Origin: Darksidea phi
Lineage: Eukaryota; Ascomycota; Dothideomycetes; Pleosporales; Lentitheciaceae
DNA length: 64,000 nt
Reading direction: 5' to 3'
Assembly: GCA_030770425.1 (NCBI GenBank)
Contig: JASJFT010000099.1
Span: 1-64,000 of the forward strand
Part shown: positions 1 to 13,341 of the stretch, one piece after another
How the letters are laid out: each line of letters opens with the position of its first letter
Position numbering within the stretch: the first letter of the stretch is position 1
The notes under the pieces: model-generated
The model's input: the letters and a program-made list of their open reading frames with translations, nothing else
Told to the model about the DNA's origin: nothing
Database searches by the model: none
Program-made: the position numbers and the translations under genes

Positions 1-94
1 AGAAGGAGAAGGAGAAGGAGAAGGAGAAGGAGAAGGAGAAGGAGAAGGAGAAGGAGAAGGAGAAGGAGAAGGAGAAGGAGAAGGAGAAGAAGAA
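1..94. repeat. GGAGAA hexanucleotide microsatellite
   Basis: About 15 tandem copies of a GGAGAA unit, nearly perfect, which degrade to GAAGAA at the right end. The array starts at base 1, so its true left limit lies outside the window. No coding function is proposed. Confidence 0.97.
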
Positions 95-3000
95 CTATGT
101 TTGGTGGTCTTCTGTGTGGCTGGCTGGGGGAGAAGCCTGGGATTGAAATCCAAGATATTTGGCATGCATGAGCGGGACGAAGCGGTTTTGAACTATTGGA
201 TTAGCTCGCATAAGGCCGCACAACAACGGATCCGGAAATATAAGAGAAGCTAACAAATGGGGAGAGCTGCGCTCTCGAAATCTCAAACTTGCCTACTAAT
301 GTGCGTCTGGAAGTTACCGGAAAGAACCAACATGGCTCGAGAGCAGGGTACACTGTGTTGTTATACGACCAAAAAAGAGCCGAAACGTCCCGAACATGCG
401 CGTTGCTATAAGGACCGGTGTACTCTACCATGTCTCGGTGGAAGAAGAATAACAAGAACAAGGCATGTCCGGAACTTTACAAGAACAAGCAACATGGACG
501 TGGACGTGGCCGTGGGCCTACTTTCCTACAGAAGTATATGTTCGGATGCTCCATGCGCGGAGCGAGTGCCCTGGCTTCGGGGATCTATAAAGTCTTCCCT
601 CTTTCGCATCTTGCATTCTTTCCTCCTCACACACTTCCACTTCAATAAGCGTCTGGCTGGAAAATACAACCCCACATTCTTATGTCTGCGTGGACTTTCC
701 CTTCCTAGGCACCCGAAAGATCGATAACAGCTCTAGCGCGGAGCATACAAAAGGGTGCAAAGACATTAAATATGCGTGCTTGGAGTCTGGCCTCCTCAGT
801 CCTTATTCAGTACTCAGGATATCGGCGAGAGAAGGAGATATGAGACTTTAATGCCTCGGGGCGAAAAAGGGGGTTATCATGCGTCAAATGCGTGTCGCTT
901 TGATTCTTGGGGATCATAAAGAAGTTGTGCGAAACGCCTTGGGTAGGAGAGGGACGGAGACCAAAATCCAAAATTCCGAGGACGAAATTGGCGCTGAGAA
1001 GATCGGTTGTTCGAAAAACCTTACGCGAAGGAAAGAATGGACCTGGGGTCTATGGAGCAAGCTATCCGCCTTCTCCAAACCTGAATACTTCAGGGTATGT
1101 GCTTGGAGAGACTGAAACATCCTACCATACCCTTGATGGGTTCTGCCTCATGCGTCATGATACTAGAGCGATATTCCAGATGCTTCGTTCTCGGTAAACA
1201 AAAAAGCACCCAGAAGACAGCAATTTGTTTTTCTTGTCTTCTCTTGTTGGCGGATATGGGAGACTTCAAGATCGGCGAGACATGGTGAGCTCCTTTGGGG
1301 TGTGGCTAAAATGCACGACCGTTCCTTGTATGTGGAGGAAAAAAATGTTTGCGCTGGGCTCCACATGTGTGGGGCTTTGCTCGGGGAGGTCGAAAGGTCG
1401 GCGTGTTAGGAGAAAATGTGTCGGTCGTTCTTCGTTCCCAGACAGGCTCGTGACAAAGCAATGGAGTTTTTGGGTACGAACGTAATTCTCCAGTACAACT
1501 GTTGTTTGAGACAAAAAACCTTATGAGAAGCACTCGATGGGTGGTCGTTAGGCAGAATTCCCAATTGGATTGATCGAAATCAGTCAACGAGGGCCTTCAT
1601 GTCCGAAAAGAACGTGAGAAGGATGCATGGCGTCTGCTCTGGTCTTTCTATTTAATTCTAGATCTTTCTGGAGTTAGTTTACTTCCTTACTTGCGGATTC
1701 TTTTATCGACATCTAAAGAAAAAGCTTTTGAGACCATGCAATGGAGTCGTCTGCTTGTGGGGATAAAAATGGTTTTGTCTGCAAGCAAAGATGGCGGGAC
1801 TAAAAACAACCCACTAAGAACCCATGGGTGCCTGCTTCGGTATTAAGCTTCCAGTTTAAGGTGTCGGCATAGTACGGCTTCGATGTAAACTACCCGACAA
1901 ATCGACACGTATTTCCGAACTGACCAATATACTTTATAGTAGTGAGCTTTTCAACACCCGCCTATTCTCGTGGAGCTACGTCCGACGTCGTGGCTTTCAT
2001 CTACACGCCTTCGGCGATGACCTCTACCTATCGCGAGACGGCAAATACGTTCTATGGGCAAAACACCAACTTTTATCATTATTTTCGGAAACCCGGATGT
2101 GAGCGCCATATGTCTGCTTCCCCCACCTGTTGTTCTCAGCCTTTGGACAAGATATCGGACGTCGACTCTTTTGTACTCTTCACTTCTTCCTCATAGGCAC
2201 ACAGGCCTATCATCAAAAGTGTAAATTTTCTAGGGACGTGTCGAGAAATGGAAAGCGAAAAAATCATGGCTGCTGCTGTTGTTAGCGTCCTTTCCTAGCC
2301 CGACATATATTACGGGCTCCCTACGTCCATACCTCCTCACCAGCTCTCTCGGAAACTACGACCAATTGAACTGAAATGCTCAAATCCATCGCCGCGCTTA
2401 TGGCGAGTTACTAAAATGTGGTGGCACCGACCGTATGTATGAAGGCGGCTTCTCGAGCCAAAAACCCTGGAATCCAAGTTGTATGTGGTGTGGGAAGGAG
2501 TCGAATCAATGCAACCGGATCCTGGCCTGGCATATGGCTCTTCTGTAGTGGTCCCGGCGAAGTGTTAGAGAAAAATTCAACGCGATGTGATGGGAGCCTG
2601 TTTTTTTTGGACAGAGATCCACAACGTCAGTTTATCAATGGCCTGCAAGGGATTCCAGCAGCGAGCCTAGAAACTGCTAAGAATTGTATTATATGTTCTC
2701 TCGCGGATTTCTGGATTCCTACAACATGAGGAAGACGGCAATGTGGCTAAATATGGCTAAATATGGTGCAAATGGTGCAATATTTTCCCCTTTGCTTTCC
2801 TTAAAAACCATCCCCGAGATGCCCTATGGACTTTGCCTGGGTTGCTTGATTCCTTGACCAAGTACAGACTCAAAACTTGCCGGTATGGTTATATTTCGGG
2901 AGGCTTGTCTCTGTGCTTTAAGTCAACTATTTCGCTGTCTGAGGAGCGCACACAACCTCAACTATATAGATGCGTGCGGCGGCTTCTTCTGCTTTCCGGT

Positions 3001-4494
3001 AAAATTAGGCATGGTATCCTCATGGAAGGGAAACGCATTGGCTCTAATCGAATCAAAATGCTAAGACATTGTGGAGATGAAATTTGCTTCAGGCCCACAA
3101 ATCACGTCGATTCCCGTGCTGCAAAAGGATGTGCTGCAAAATGGCTAAGTTCGGCCACGTATGGGCCAGCGTTCTTGCTTCGGAACATTAGAGGTTGACA
3201 CTCAATGGCCATAAACTTGGCACTACAGCTACCCAGAAACAATGGTATGCTAGTAAAATCCGAATTTGAGGACTGTAATGTCCTCGGACATAGGTGGCCC
3301 GCATCAGGCTGCAGTCACGCCCAGTTCCAGGCGCGAGAGCGAAAGGAATGCTACTCATGGACTTGGGCTTCTCTCCTCGGTCCTAGGGAATCTACAAACG
3401 TTGCATAAACTTGCATTACACTTGTATTACACTTGTTCTTGGGAACACTCGAGAATTGTTCGGTTTCAATCAATAATACGGAAATGAGGAGTCGTATGTT
3501 CTGGTGAGAACAGTACAGTTGATTAGAGATCATCTATTGTCAGCATATCTGAACATGAGTTATGTTCTAGATGATATCTGAAGCTTGTGCATGAAGTCTT
3601 ATTAAAGCGCGCACTTAGACGATCGTCCTAGGCCACCTGAGTTCCCTGAAATTCGGCATCCAGATCAAGCTCGTGAATTGAAGCCTCAATTTCCGATCTT
3701 GGGGGACCCCACTAGGACGCCTATTTCATCCTCACCTTGGCGTCTCCAGACATCAAATGTCAACTCGTCTACCCAGGGCAGGTCCCCTAGATCTATGGGA
3801 CCACCTGCTCACATCTCAGAGTTGTTTTCACCGCCATCCCGTGGACGGGGCTCACATTCACGAGCCGCGCCTACATCATCTCCACGATTGCTATAGGGCG
3901 CCCCTGTACTTTAGAGTCGAGAATAGCAATTAATTATATCCTCCAACTAGCGCTGAAAGGTTTTACGGGGCGATGTATATGGAAATCTGGACTATAGGAA
4001 TCTTTCAATAATTGGTCGATGTAGAACCACGCATATGTCCGTTACAAGTCTTTAGAATACACTTGCTCCTGTATAGTAGAGCTCCTCGGGCGCTCCTTCT
4101 ACAAACCCATGACCGGAAGAATTAGTTTTTGTTTTGTTTTATGTAACTCTAAGTACTAAAAGTAGACGTAGACATCACGGCATTATTGCAAGGCTGTCTG
4201 AAACACAACAAACTTGGTCATATATATTTCGTTGATTTCTGCCAGAGGCAGCGGCCCAATCCCCGTTACCTAGCTTCTCATTACCGCCGAGCGGTAGTGC
4301 CATAAGGTGTAAGCCCGGAGTACAGCTTAGCGGGTCACTTAAACCGCCTCCTTCAACTTGCGCTTTGGAAGCATCACACAGAAGCACAGTGTTGACGTCT
4401 CAACCTCTTTGTTTCCACAACCATCTCCATTGCATCGAAATGTGTAAGACACCGAACGGTGTATTGCGCACCATTCGTCGATAATCGCTGCCAC
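95..4494. other. Long stretch without a recognisable gene
   Basis: Open frames up to 156 codons exist on both strands, but none resembles a known family, shows consistent splice sites or has a convincing start context. A TATA-like CTATAAAG near 585 followed by a pyrimidine-rich run to about 650 looks like a core promoter and leader, yet only a short frame follows it. I see no transposon coding sequence here. The stretch may hold untranslated RNA, lineage-specific genes or decayed DNA. Confidence 0.5.
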
Positions 4495-6310
4495 TCAGTA
4501 TCCGTACAAGTTGACATTCTCTGTCGTAGACTCTCGGATCTTTTTGTTCTCCTTGATCAACATATGGCGGATGATCCATGCACAACCAATCGAGCATAGC
4601 GCAAAGCCAGCCGACGCGCCAAAGCCGATACCGTAGCGTGGGCTATCCGTCTCGGGCCACAAGTATGCACCGTAGATGTAGCCGATCTGGCCTCCAACAT
4701 TCGTCATTGCGAGGACAACCTATACGTCTCATCAGCATGGGCTCGTACCGCTGACTAGACGAGTCATAACATACCGCTTTCTTCTCTTTCGTCTGAGCCA
4801 AAGTGCTCGAGGCCCATCCAATTATAACCGAATTAACCGAGTATGCGCCAACAGGGAAAATAAAGCAAGCGATGTATCGCCCGGCCGTGTTGAGTGTACT
4901 TGCAGCGATCACGAAACCAACTATAGCTACGAAAAGACCGCCAGTAATGTGCCACGTGCGCTCGTGCATGCGACCGGAGCTCCAACCCGTCATAATGCCT
5001 GCCACGCCGGCAAAGAGAAACGGCGGGCATGTGAGAACGAGGGTAATTGTGCGGTTAAAGCCGAGGGTCTTGACAACGCTATTGAAAAATCAGGATAAGA
5101 TTAGTTAATGCTTGGAAGGTTTGACTTACGTTGGAAAGAACGAGTTGAAGCTACAAGCGCTGAGATGGAAGTTTTGCATGAAGCAGAAGAGCCACGTCCT
5201 CTTGTCCTTGCAGGCCTGCTTTAAGCCTTCCATCATGCTGGCCTTGTCTTGAAGGTCGCCAACTCTGTCGCGTTCCATGCGTGCGTGCGCCATTTCACGC
5301 TCGTGCGGTTTGAGCCAGCTTGTTGTGAGCGGGGTGTTTGGGAGGAGCCAGAAGCCGAAGAGTGCTACGGCACCGGTTACTGCGCCTTCGCTGAGGCATG
5401 TCAGAATCATGTAAAAGAGCAGCCATTAGTGGTAATTACATAATGAACAGCCATCGCCAGCCAGCTAGGCCATTCAATCCATCCATGCCCGCGAAAACGC
5501 CTGCAGCGATTAAGCCAGAGAAACCAGTAGCAAGGATTTGTGCGCAGTAAAGAAGAGCGATGCGGGTTGCTACTTCTTTACGTGTATAGAAGATCGAAAG
5601 CATGTAAGTAGCCCCAGGGTAGAACTAGCTTATGTATCAGTCAAAACTGCAAATCTTTGTGCAGAGAAGCGTACCGGAGCCTCGGTGATACCCAAAGCAA
5701 AGCGACAAGCTACAAGGCCCCCGTAGTTCTGTACTAAGCCCGTGCAAGCCGACACAATAGCCCAGACAACCATCCATGAACTCATGTAGATGCCGGGCTT
5801 GACGCGTGTGATTAGCATGTTGGAGGGAATCTGCATTAGCACGTAGCCGACGAAAAGTCTGCGCATTGTCATTGGCTTGGCAATGTTGTCGTCTTAATGA
5901 TGTTTACTCACATGCTAACGGTAGTGTTGAACTCCACGCCGGTCATGCCCAAATCCTTCTCGAGATTGTTCAGTCGAGCTTGTGCGATGGCGTTTCGGTC
6001 GACGTAATTGAGGAAGTACATGGCGCATAGTGTCGGCTGGCACCCCGTCAGACGTTGCTTCAGATAATTAAATCACACAAAGACGCACCATGAGTCGCCA
6101 ATCGATCTTGCGCACAAGAGCGATCTCCGCGGGATCCGTCTTCGCAACGGCTCCAGTGTGATCCGCATTCTCCAGCGCAGTGGGCTTGATGGTCTCTTTC
6201 GCATAGGTATTTTTTTCGATGTACTCTGCTTCGGCTTTTTCCGTCCCAACTGAAGAGACGAGTGCGTGCTGGTCTTTGGCAGTCATCGTGGCGGTGTTGT
6301 GACGGAACAC
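4495..6310 (-). CDS. MFS transporter, anion:cation symporter (Dal5/allantoate permease-like) family
   Basis: Plasma-membrane major facilitator of the fungal Dal5/Tna1 group, which imports organic anions such as allantoate, nicotinate or related vitamins; the substrate cannot be read from sequence. Seven exons were joined by eye: 6310-6089, 6036-5912, 5858-5675, 5624-5440, 5390-5130, 5078-4775 and 4719-4495, with introns of 49-55 nt; the sum is 1506 nt (501 aa). The family core is clear: YFLNYVDRNAIAQARL after the first helix, then VGYVLMQIPSN, a GITEAPFYPGATYMLS segment and a WRWLFIIEG motif before the central loop. About 12 hydrophobic segments are present, the usual number. A second in-frame ATG at 6286 could be the real start and would remove eight residues. 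It lies tail-away from the HET gene at 7391. The frame is intact throughout. Confidence 0.9.
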
Positions 6311-7390
6311 GGGTCTTTGCGAAGGGCTATCGCAAATCGATGCCTAGAGAACAGCGAATCTGGGGAATCTGGGGAACCCGGAGTAAACATGGCCACTGCA
6401 TAGGTTGTTTATATGGCATGTCCCCGCTAACCACTTGGCGTGAAGTCTTGTGTGGCAAGGGTTGCACTACCCCGCTCGGTGCGACGGGAGGTTGGGATAG
6501 CTTCCAAGTTTGTAGCGGCGCAAGAGATTGGCGGAGCTTGGGAGTGCGACAAGACCTTGGCATGGTGTGCCTATGTTTTCGGAGTCAGATCTGACGCCGA
6601 AGGTCGGAAATCCTAAGAGAAACTATCTGGCGGAGTTGCAAATATGACGCCGAAAGCCTGAGGCCGATTGTAAGCATCGAGCGCATGTCAGTGGTCCTAT
6701 CTGAATGGGGAGGATACGTGGGTTATAAGGTGTTCCGCGAGGCCTATTATCTCGTTATGTAGCTGACCGCTCAAGCTAGTGGCTTTGTTATCTCCGTGCG
6801 CTTGCCATTGCTGACATGCCTCTGGATAGATTTGCTTGCACTATACAGCTGAAAATAAAAGTGTTATTTGCTGTGGCTCGCTAAGATGATGCTGCCGACT
6901 GTATTTCGGGGGTATAGATAGGCCTCTCGCACCAGCAGTGCTAAGAGACGTGAGCCACATCGGATGCGAGCCTGTAGAGCCATCTCGTCGCGCTAGACTC
7001 GCAATTCTTGCTCAAAACCACAGATCAAGTATAGAATAAATGAAATCTGAACGGGTATTAATGTAGCATTTAAGAATAGTGAAAGTAACGAGGCTTGTTG
7101 AGCAGCAACTTATATACTTCATCGTGGACAAGCCCAAATACGTTGGAAGAAGAGAGTGGATATAGCGCTACAGGAGCAATGTTTGGTTTTTTGATTAGTA
7201 GTTTGTGAAAGTATTGTGGAATGCACCGTCTTGTTTCTTTTCTCGCTTTTCTATCATGCAAACTTTTTCAACCAAGACTGACTCGGTGTGGCGGTGCTAA
7301 GCGTTACGACCTGCCCCTCACACTATCATCAGCTCCACACCCTTCAATTCGGACGACTTCCAGCACCAACCATATCAGAATCTCCGATCG
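6311..7390. other. Divergent intergenic region between transporter and HET gene
   Basis: About 1.1 kb separating two divergently transcribed genes, so it should hold both promoters. No RNA gene, repeat or additional coding frame was recognised. The 60 bases before 7391 are rich in C and A, as in many fungal leaders. Confidence 0.5.
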
Positions 7391-9535
7391 ATGACTACAG
7401 CACGTTCGCATTTACTCAAGGAGAAATGGCGACCCCGGGCAGCTAGGTGGACATCGCGCAAGGCGGTCAGCTCATCCGATCGCCCAGAGCTGCTGCCTCT
7501 GTCCGACAGCCGCGCGTCGCGATCCACCGCGACCTTTCACCACGAATCCACATCTACCGGCGCTGCATCGAGTGATTTATCCCCATACAATTATACACCC
7601 CTCGGCTCGGGTGAGATTCGATTACTCTACGTGGAAAAGACCGACAACGAGCTTATTTGGTCACTTAAGGCGGTTCAACTACAGACCGAGGATCACACTA
7701 GCCTCGAATTCGATGCCTTGTCGTACTCCTGGGGCGACTTAAGCGAGAACTTTCCGTTCGTCTGCAATGGGAAGGTTCTTCATCTCCACAAAAACCTCCA
7801 TGATGCGCTTCCATACCTAGCCACGCGCAACTCCAACCTGCCAATATGGATAGACGCTGTGTGCATAAACCAAGCCGACGAGGCGGAAAAACTACACCAG
7901 ATCTCGAGAATGGGCCGCATCTACCGCCAGGCCAACCAGGTGTGGGTCTGGCTGGGACCACATATGGCACAGACTGAGGAGGCAATCGCTCTGTTTCCGC
8001 ACTTGATTGAAGGAGCAATAACGATTCGAAAGAAAGAAGCAGAGCGTCAAGATTTGTCCGGCATGACGCCTGCAGAGGTCGGCTTGCCAGAGCTATCGTC
8101 CCCCGTATGGGATGCCATACGCCAGATCACGCACAACCCATGGTTCGGCCGACTATGGGTCGTACAAGAGGCTTCGCTAGCGAAGAATATCAAAGTCTTG
8201 TGTGGAATCTATGAGATAGACTGGGAATTACTAGAAAAGTTACAGTGGCACATAGAAGCACTCGGATGTCTGCAAGACCTGTCAGACCCGACAATGAGAG
8301 TTTTTGACCCTAAACGACCCCTCGGATGCATGTCTATCTTCAACAATCGACGCATCGCTCAGACCGTCAGGCCATTGGTATCTCAAAACCCGAGCATTAC
8401 TGTGCGGATCTTACAAATATACGTAGACTTGACAATAAGTAGTGATAACTTTGCTTGCCAGGATCCACGGGATCGGGTTCTCGCCATCCTCGGGCTTGGT
8501 CCGGACGACTGCAAGCTTCATGCACTATATCAAAACGCCACATCGTATGTCACCTTGTATCCTCGATTCTGCGAGTTTTTACTATTTTCCCACGACGATC
8601 AAGAGTTGCAGAGAGACGTATTGATTGACCTTCTTTACCGGGCAACTGCCTTCAGCAGAGCGTCAGGCTTGCCAAGCTGGGTGCCAAATTTTCAAGGGTC
8701 TGCACGATTCGGAGGAGTCCACAAATTTTCTCCAGTAGTACAGCATGCAACATATCAAAAAGGTAGAAGAGGCTTCTCCGTAAGACAAGCTGGTAAATCC
8801 GACCAGATTTCTCTCCGGACCTTGGTCTTCGACGCTGTTCGGGAAACGTTTCCAACCGTACCCACTACACTAGGAAACGCGCAGCTAAATTGTCTAGACA
8901 ATATTTTGAAGGTGGGGGAATGGGAGGCTTCACTGGCAAAGCGTGTTCTGGGTCAGACACACGGCATTCAAACTCAATTATCTGCTACTGAAGCCGGGAT
9001 TGACAGAATGAACGTAGAGGCCTACTGGAAAACTCTACTTGCGGACCAGTTCTCCTCCAAACGACGCGAGATTCTCCCACTACGCCCCGACTTCGCATCC
9101 TTTAGGCAACTCTTGCCCGCAATAAACCAGGAGCCGGATTGGCGCAATGCGTATGTCCTAACCATGCCGCATCTCGTTGTTTTCTAACGTTTGTGTCCCA
9201 GCGAGAACCCCACCACAGAGGCGAAGAGGATAATCGACGAGCTAAGAAGTTCTTTCATGCCTGGCCTGGACTTTTTCCATCTAATGCAGAAGCATCTTGT
9301 AGGGAGGAAGCTCTTCATGACTTCCGGTGGCAGATTTGGTCATGGCAACACAGACGTCTGCGCTGGAGATATTTTGTGTAGTTTTAATGGGTGCAGCGCT
9401 CCCTTCATCTTACGGCGAGTAACCGACGATGATACAGGAGTGTATCATCTCATTAGCTCAGCGTATGTCCACGATATGATGAACGGAGAGGTCGAGGACC
9501 TAGACTTGGAGGAGCAGGAGATTACGTTGTGTTAG
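7391..9535 (+). CDS. HET domain protein
   Basis: Protein with a heterokaryon-incompatibility (HET, PF06985) domain; such proteins act in fungal non-self recognition and can trigger cell death. Two exons, 7391-9150 and 9202-9535, flank a 51-nt intron (GTATGT donor, CTAAC branch site, CCCAG acceptor); the joined frame encodes 697 aa. Three HET blocks are visible: ALSYSWG (about residues 109-115), WIDAVCINQ (153-161) followed by the IYRQANQVWVWLG stretch, and WFGRLWVVQEASLA further on. The first 65 residues are basic and Ser/Arg-rich, probably disordered. The C-terminal half, unassigned to any domain, ends in an acidic tail. No NACHT, ankyrin or TPR partner domain is fused, so this belongs to the common stand-alone HET class. 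Its trigger and allelic specificity are unknown. Confidence 0.93.
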
Positions 9536-10393
9536 GCGCTAGAGCTTCGTACTGGCGGTAGTCTGTGGAACATACCATGTCTTCTCGCCGGGTTTGTCTA
9601 GACTTCAGCATTTGCATTCTAACCACCCATTCGAATATATACGATCCCATCGGCCGCCAACGAACATATGCACCAGATCTTCTAATCTTAAAAACTTCCT
9701 CTTACAACAGAACACTAAACATTCCCTTCTACCCCCTGTTATCGCACAGCAGTTCCTAAGCCTAATGTCAAGATCAATTTACTGTAATTATCAAAAGCTC
9801 CACGTACGTCACCACCATGCACCGAGTTGTGGAAACGGGTTAATAGAGACTGCAAAGTACCAAGCTTTTATAATTATAATTAGAGAAACTTACAACTAGA
9901 AGAAGCCCTTATTTCAGCCCTAAAATAGACCAAGTGAAAAGCGTGTGAAAAATAGCACAATTTCCTGCTCATAACATCCGTTCCTACGTACGATCCCAGC
10001 CTATCAACAAGGCAGTCAGCCTCTGATTCGTTCATCATGCTCTAAAATTAGATCCGAAAACATAGCGTGCGAGGCGCTGCAAGAACCACAAAGTTTTACC
10101 ATACGTGCTAAGAACTCACTGCAGTGGAACGCACCCACGACATAATTGCACCTTCGACTTGAGCAGGTGATCATTTAGCATATCATATACTCTAGCTATA
10201 TTTGCGAGAGTTCCGTCTCAGGCTTGCTGCTGCTAAGGAAAGGACTGAGTTCCTGCTTACGGTGTATCATCAAGGGCGGGTCTCCGAGACGTTGTCCATG
10301 TCCCAAGGTCACAATTTCATATCGACCATGTACCATCATCGGGCCCACATTCCGACGTGAGCACCACACGAGGAAAGAAAAGAGTGAGGCAAT
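9536..10393. other. Convergent 3' intergenic region
   Basis: Spacer between the 3' ends of the HET gene (+) and the reverse-transcriptase gene (-). It is A/T-leaning around 9800-9980 and contains no recognisable gene or repeat. It presumably holds both 3' UTRs. Confidence 0.5.
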
Positions 10394-13341
10394 CTACCCC
10401 TGCCACTTCATCCTCTTCTGCCTCAGCATGCTCACCATACCAATAGGCAACAAGCCCAGATCCACTACGTTCAACCCACCAAAGCGTTCCACCATCTCCG
10501 GACCATACATCTGCGCAACCCATTTCCAGTACGCCTCCATACGCCTCCAATCACTGATGATACCGCGTAAGTTGCTCTGACCCTGCAGCTGCTCAATCGC
10601 TTGCTTAACCTGCACACTCACGTCGATGGATTCCTCGACCGGACGCTTGAGCAGGTCGTGATACACGCGGGTGAGATCTGCCTCGCCGATGGGGCTGTAT
10701 TCTTCGCGGTAGCGCACGAATTCGGTGAAAGGAAAGAAGGTGTTGGGATCCTGAGGTACGAAGTTGGGATCATCGGTACTATAGCCCATGCTGTACGCTT
10801 CACCCCGGTCGAAGGTGGCCTTGGCATTTGCGTAATCTTCACGTTCCTGCTCCTCGAACTCGTCCACGAAGTTGTACGGGTCTTCCTTGATGGATTCGCG
10901 GATCTGCAGAAGCCCGATAAAGGGCGATTTTAAATCCAGGCCGCCAAGCTCCACAGGAAAGAAGAGGAAGCCGTCTGGGATGCTCGTGACCTCGAAGCGC
11001 TCTTCGATCATCTTACGCAAGAACCGGACCACGTTACCTCCTTCGAAGATGCTCTCCTGGATGTGTCGGTGCGTAGCGAGCATTTTGTCCACGTGCTCGC
11101 GACCGAAACAGTTGGCGGGTTTGCCGAAGTTCGAGCTGAAGAAAGTTGCAGCGTAGGTATTCCAGGCCTGGATCCAACCAATGACGCTCTTGGACTTGCC
11201 TTGCAGTTGCTTGCGCAGCTCCTCAATGTGAGTATCCACCATCTTCTCGTCGATCTCGAAGTGACCGGTAGCGGAGTCCAAGTATAAGAAGCCCCATCGA
11301 ATTTCACCAGTTGGGAGGCGATCATCAATGGCAAGTTCAGTACCGCTGTCCCGAGCGATGCGGACACTGCCGGTCTTGGACGCATTAATCTAGCAATAGG
11401 TTAACACTGCTTTGGGTTCATATCCTGTCCGATACGTACCTCAACTCCCATTACCTTCGTAAACTCAACCACACTGGCCCAAGCCTGGGCACACTTCTCG
11501 TAATCCTTTGACCAAAACCAGATGTCGTCATACAGACGATGTAGCCTGCTGCCTTCCGTAACCTGGTTTACCGAGAAGTCTAAGCAAGCGAACACGACCT
11601 CACCGAAAACGTCACTCAGCGTGTGCGACCCCGGTGTGCCTCGGCGACGGCGACGAGGGGCTGCCGACTCATCGTCAGTGAACTTTAGCGGAGCCTCGAG
11701 GAAAGTCTTGAAGAAGGTGCGCCACTTATCGGAGACACCCAAGAACTCAAGCACAGTGAGGATTGTGTCATGAGGCAGGAGAGGGTTCCACGACTCGAAG
11801 ACGGAACGAAAGCAGGTGATTTCTCCGTATAGACGTGTGTTGAGGATGATCTCGGTAGATAGAATATGGAGAAGATCATGCTTTGCTTGCATTGGCCTCT
11901 TTGCTGGAACTGGAGGTTGATAACTCTCCTCGGAGTATTCTTCTCTCGTACCAAAAGGAGAAGCATACGAAGCAACTGCGTGCGACTGCTGAGCCCCGAA
12001 CGCCCCGAACGCAGATTGCGACTGCTGAGCCCGGAACGCAGATTGCGACTGCATATTCTGCATCATTCTTGCCGGCTGCTGCGCAGTCTGCTTCGTCCGC
12101 TTGCGAAACAGGCCTCCAGACCCGTCATATTGGGCTTCCTCCTCGCCTTCATCTACCTCCACCTTCTGCTTCTCGTGGGCGAGAAGCTGGTGCGAGAAGT
12201 ATTGCTGTTCGTGCTTGCTGGCGCGCGTATCTTCAAGATTGGAATCAGTCGATACGCTCTGAGGACCAAGGTAGTACTGGCGACGCAGACGGTCATGCTT
12301 TGGTACGACGGCATGGTTTGAGCTCCAAGCGGATTCGCGAAGAGCCACAAAAGCTTCCTTGAAGAACACTGACCACTTGACCCCAATATAGTGAAGAAAG
12401 ATGGCTTGCAGAAGATCTTCGTGCATGTGGACACTGTATTCACCATTCAGCTTGCGTCGCTGCTCAAGCGGGACGTGATCGCCCCATGTCCAGCGGCTCA
12501 AGGCAGCCATGCGCATGTTCAGGACGTCTCCAATCTCGCCCAGGATGATGTCATTGCTCAAAAAGTCTTTGAGCACTTCTCGCTTCTCATTGGACAGAAG
12601 GTCGGAGCTCTGTAAACCATCGATCACCCAGCGTAGATTAGAAACACTGAACTGCTTTGAGCCGCCGAGTCTACTCTCAAACGCTTGGGCTTTGTCGCGT
12701 AGATCGCGAATAGCGTTGGCGACGTCTTTCTTTGGTGAAATGAAAAGTTTCTGGAGGTAGTCTTGCAGGCCTTGGACATCAACGACCAACGGATCGAAGA
12801 CAACCTTCTCCCACTCGGCGCGAGCCTCCATCTTCTTGGCGCCAGGTAGCTCCTCGAAGCTCCCGGTCATGTCGACATCACCATCTGCTGACGTGCCCCT
12901 CTCCGACGAGAGCCATTCCGTAACCAGCTTACCGTATAAATCAGCATATTGGTATTTGGCGGACTGGACAGAAAGATATTGGAGCAGCATCTTCTCCCAG
13001 TCCTCGAGTACCTTGGGCGAGACGGAAGGGTCATAGCGGGTTTGCTCCAAGAAGCGGTCAAGGTTTTTGAGATCGGTCTCAAGGCGGGCGTTTGCGGTGG
13101 CGCCTACCAGAACGCGGCCTACGCTCTTCGACGTAGACGGGCCTGTCATAACGCCCAAGGAGGACTTGGTGCCGTCAACGAGGAGGGACACGCGCTTGAG
13201 TAGATTCTTCTCCTTGGAGGCGGCGTCGACAAGTTCAGCATATTGTCTCTCAAACGTCAGGCGTTGTTCGGCCAGCTCCTCGAGCTTCGTGGTCGTGATG
13301 GTCTGGAGAGTCTCTGAGAAGACACTGCCTGAAGACGCCAT
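10394..13341 (-). CDS. rvt: Cellular (domesticated) reverse transcriptase of the RVT family
   Basis: Resembles the single-copy, non-mobile fungal RVT reverse transcriptases, which are cellular genes rather than transposons; their biological role is unsettled. Exon 1 is 13341-11440, the intron is 11439-11390 (GTACGT...CTAG, 50 nt) and exon 2 is 11389-10394, giving 965 aa. The N-terminus is helical and charged, a probable coiled coil, followed by a long non-canonical region with Gln/Ser-rich repeats near residues 430-460. RT signatures follow: motif A region ITCFRSVFESWNPLLPHD (about 507-524), motif B RRRGTPGSHTLSD (up to 577), motif C LYDDIWFW with D605/D606, then INASKTG and IRWGFLYLD created by the splice, matching motifs D and E. 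The position aligning with the motif A catalytic Asp is Val514 (codon 11800-11802). No endonuclease, RNase H, gag or LTR accompanies it, which argues against a retroelement. Confidence 0.88.

Noticed and set aside
257..727. 156-codon open frame near the left end
   Set aside because: No recognisable domain and a poor start; treated as chance.
11866..12362. Overlapping 151- and 159-codon frames on the plus strand
   Set aside because: Shadows of the Gln/Ser-rich repeat part of the reverse-transcriptase gene on the opposite strand.
10394..13341. Active retrotransposon interpretation of the RT gene
   Set aside because: No LTRs, gag, RNase H, integrase or endonuclease; has a spliceosomal intron inside the RT core and flanking unique DNA, as expected for a cellular RVT gene.
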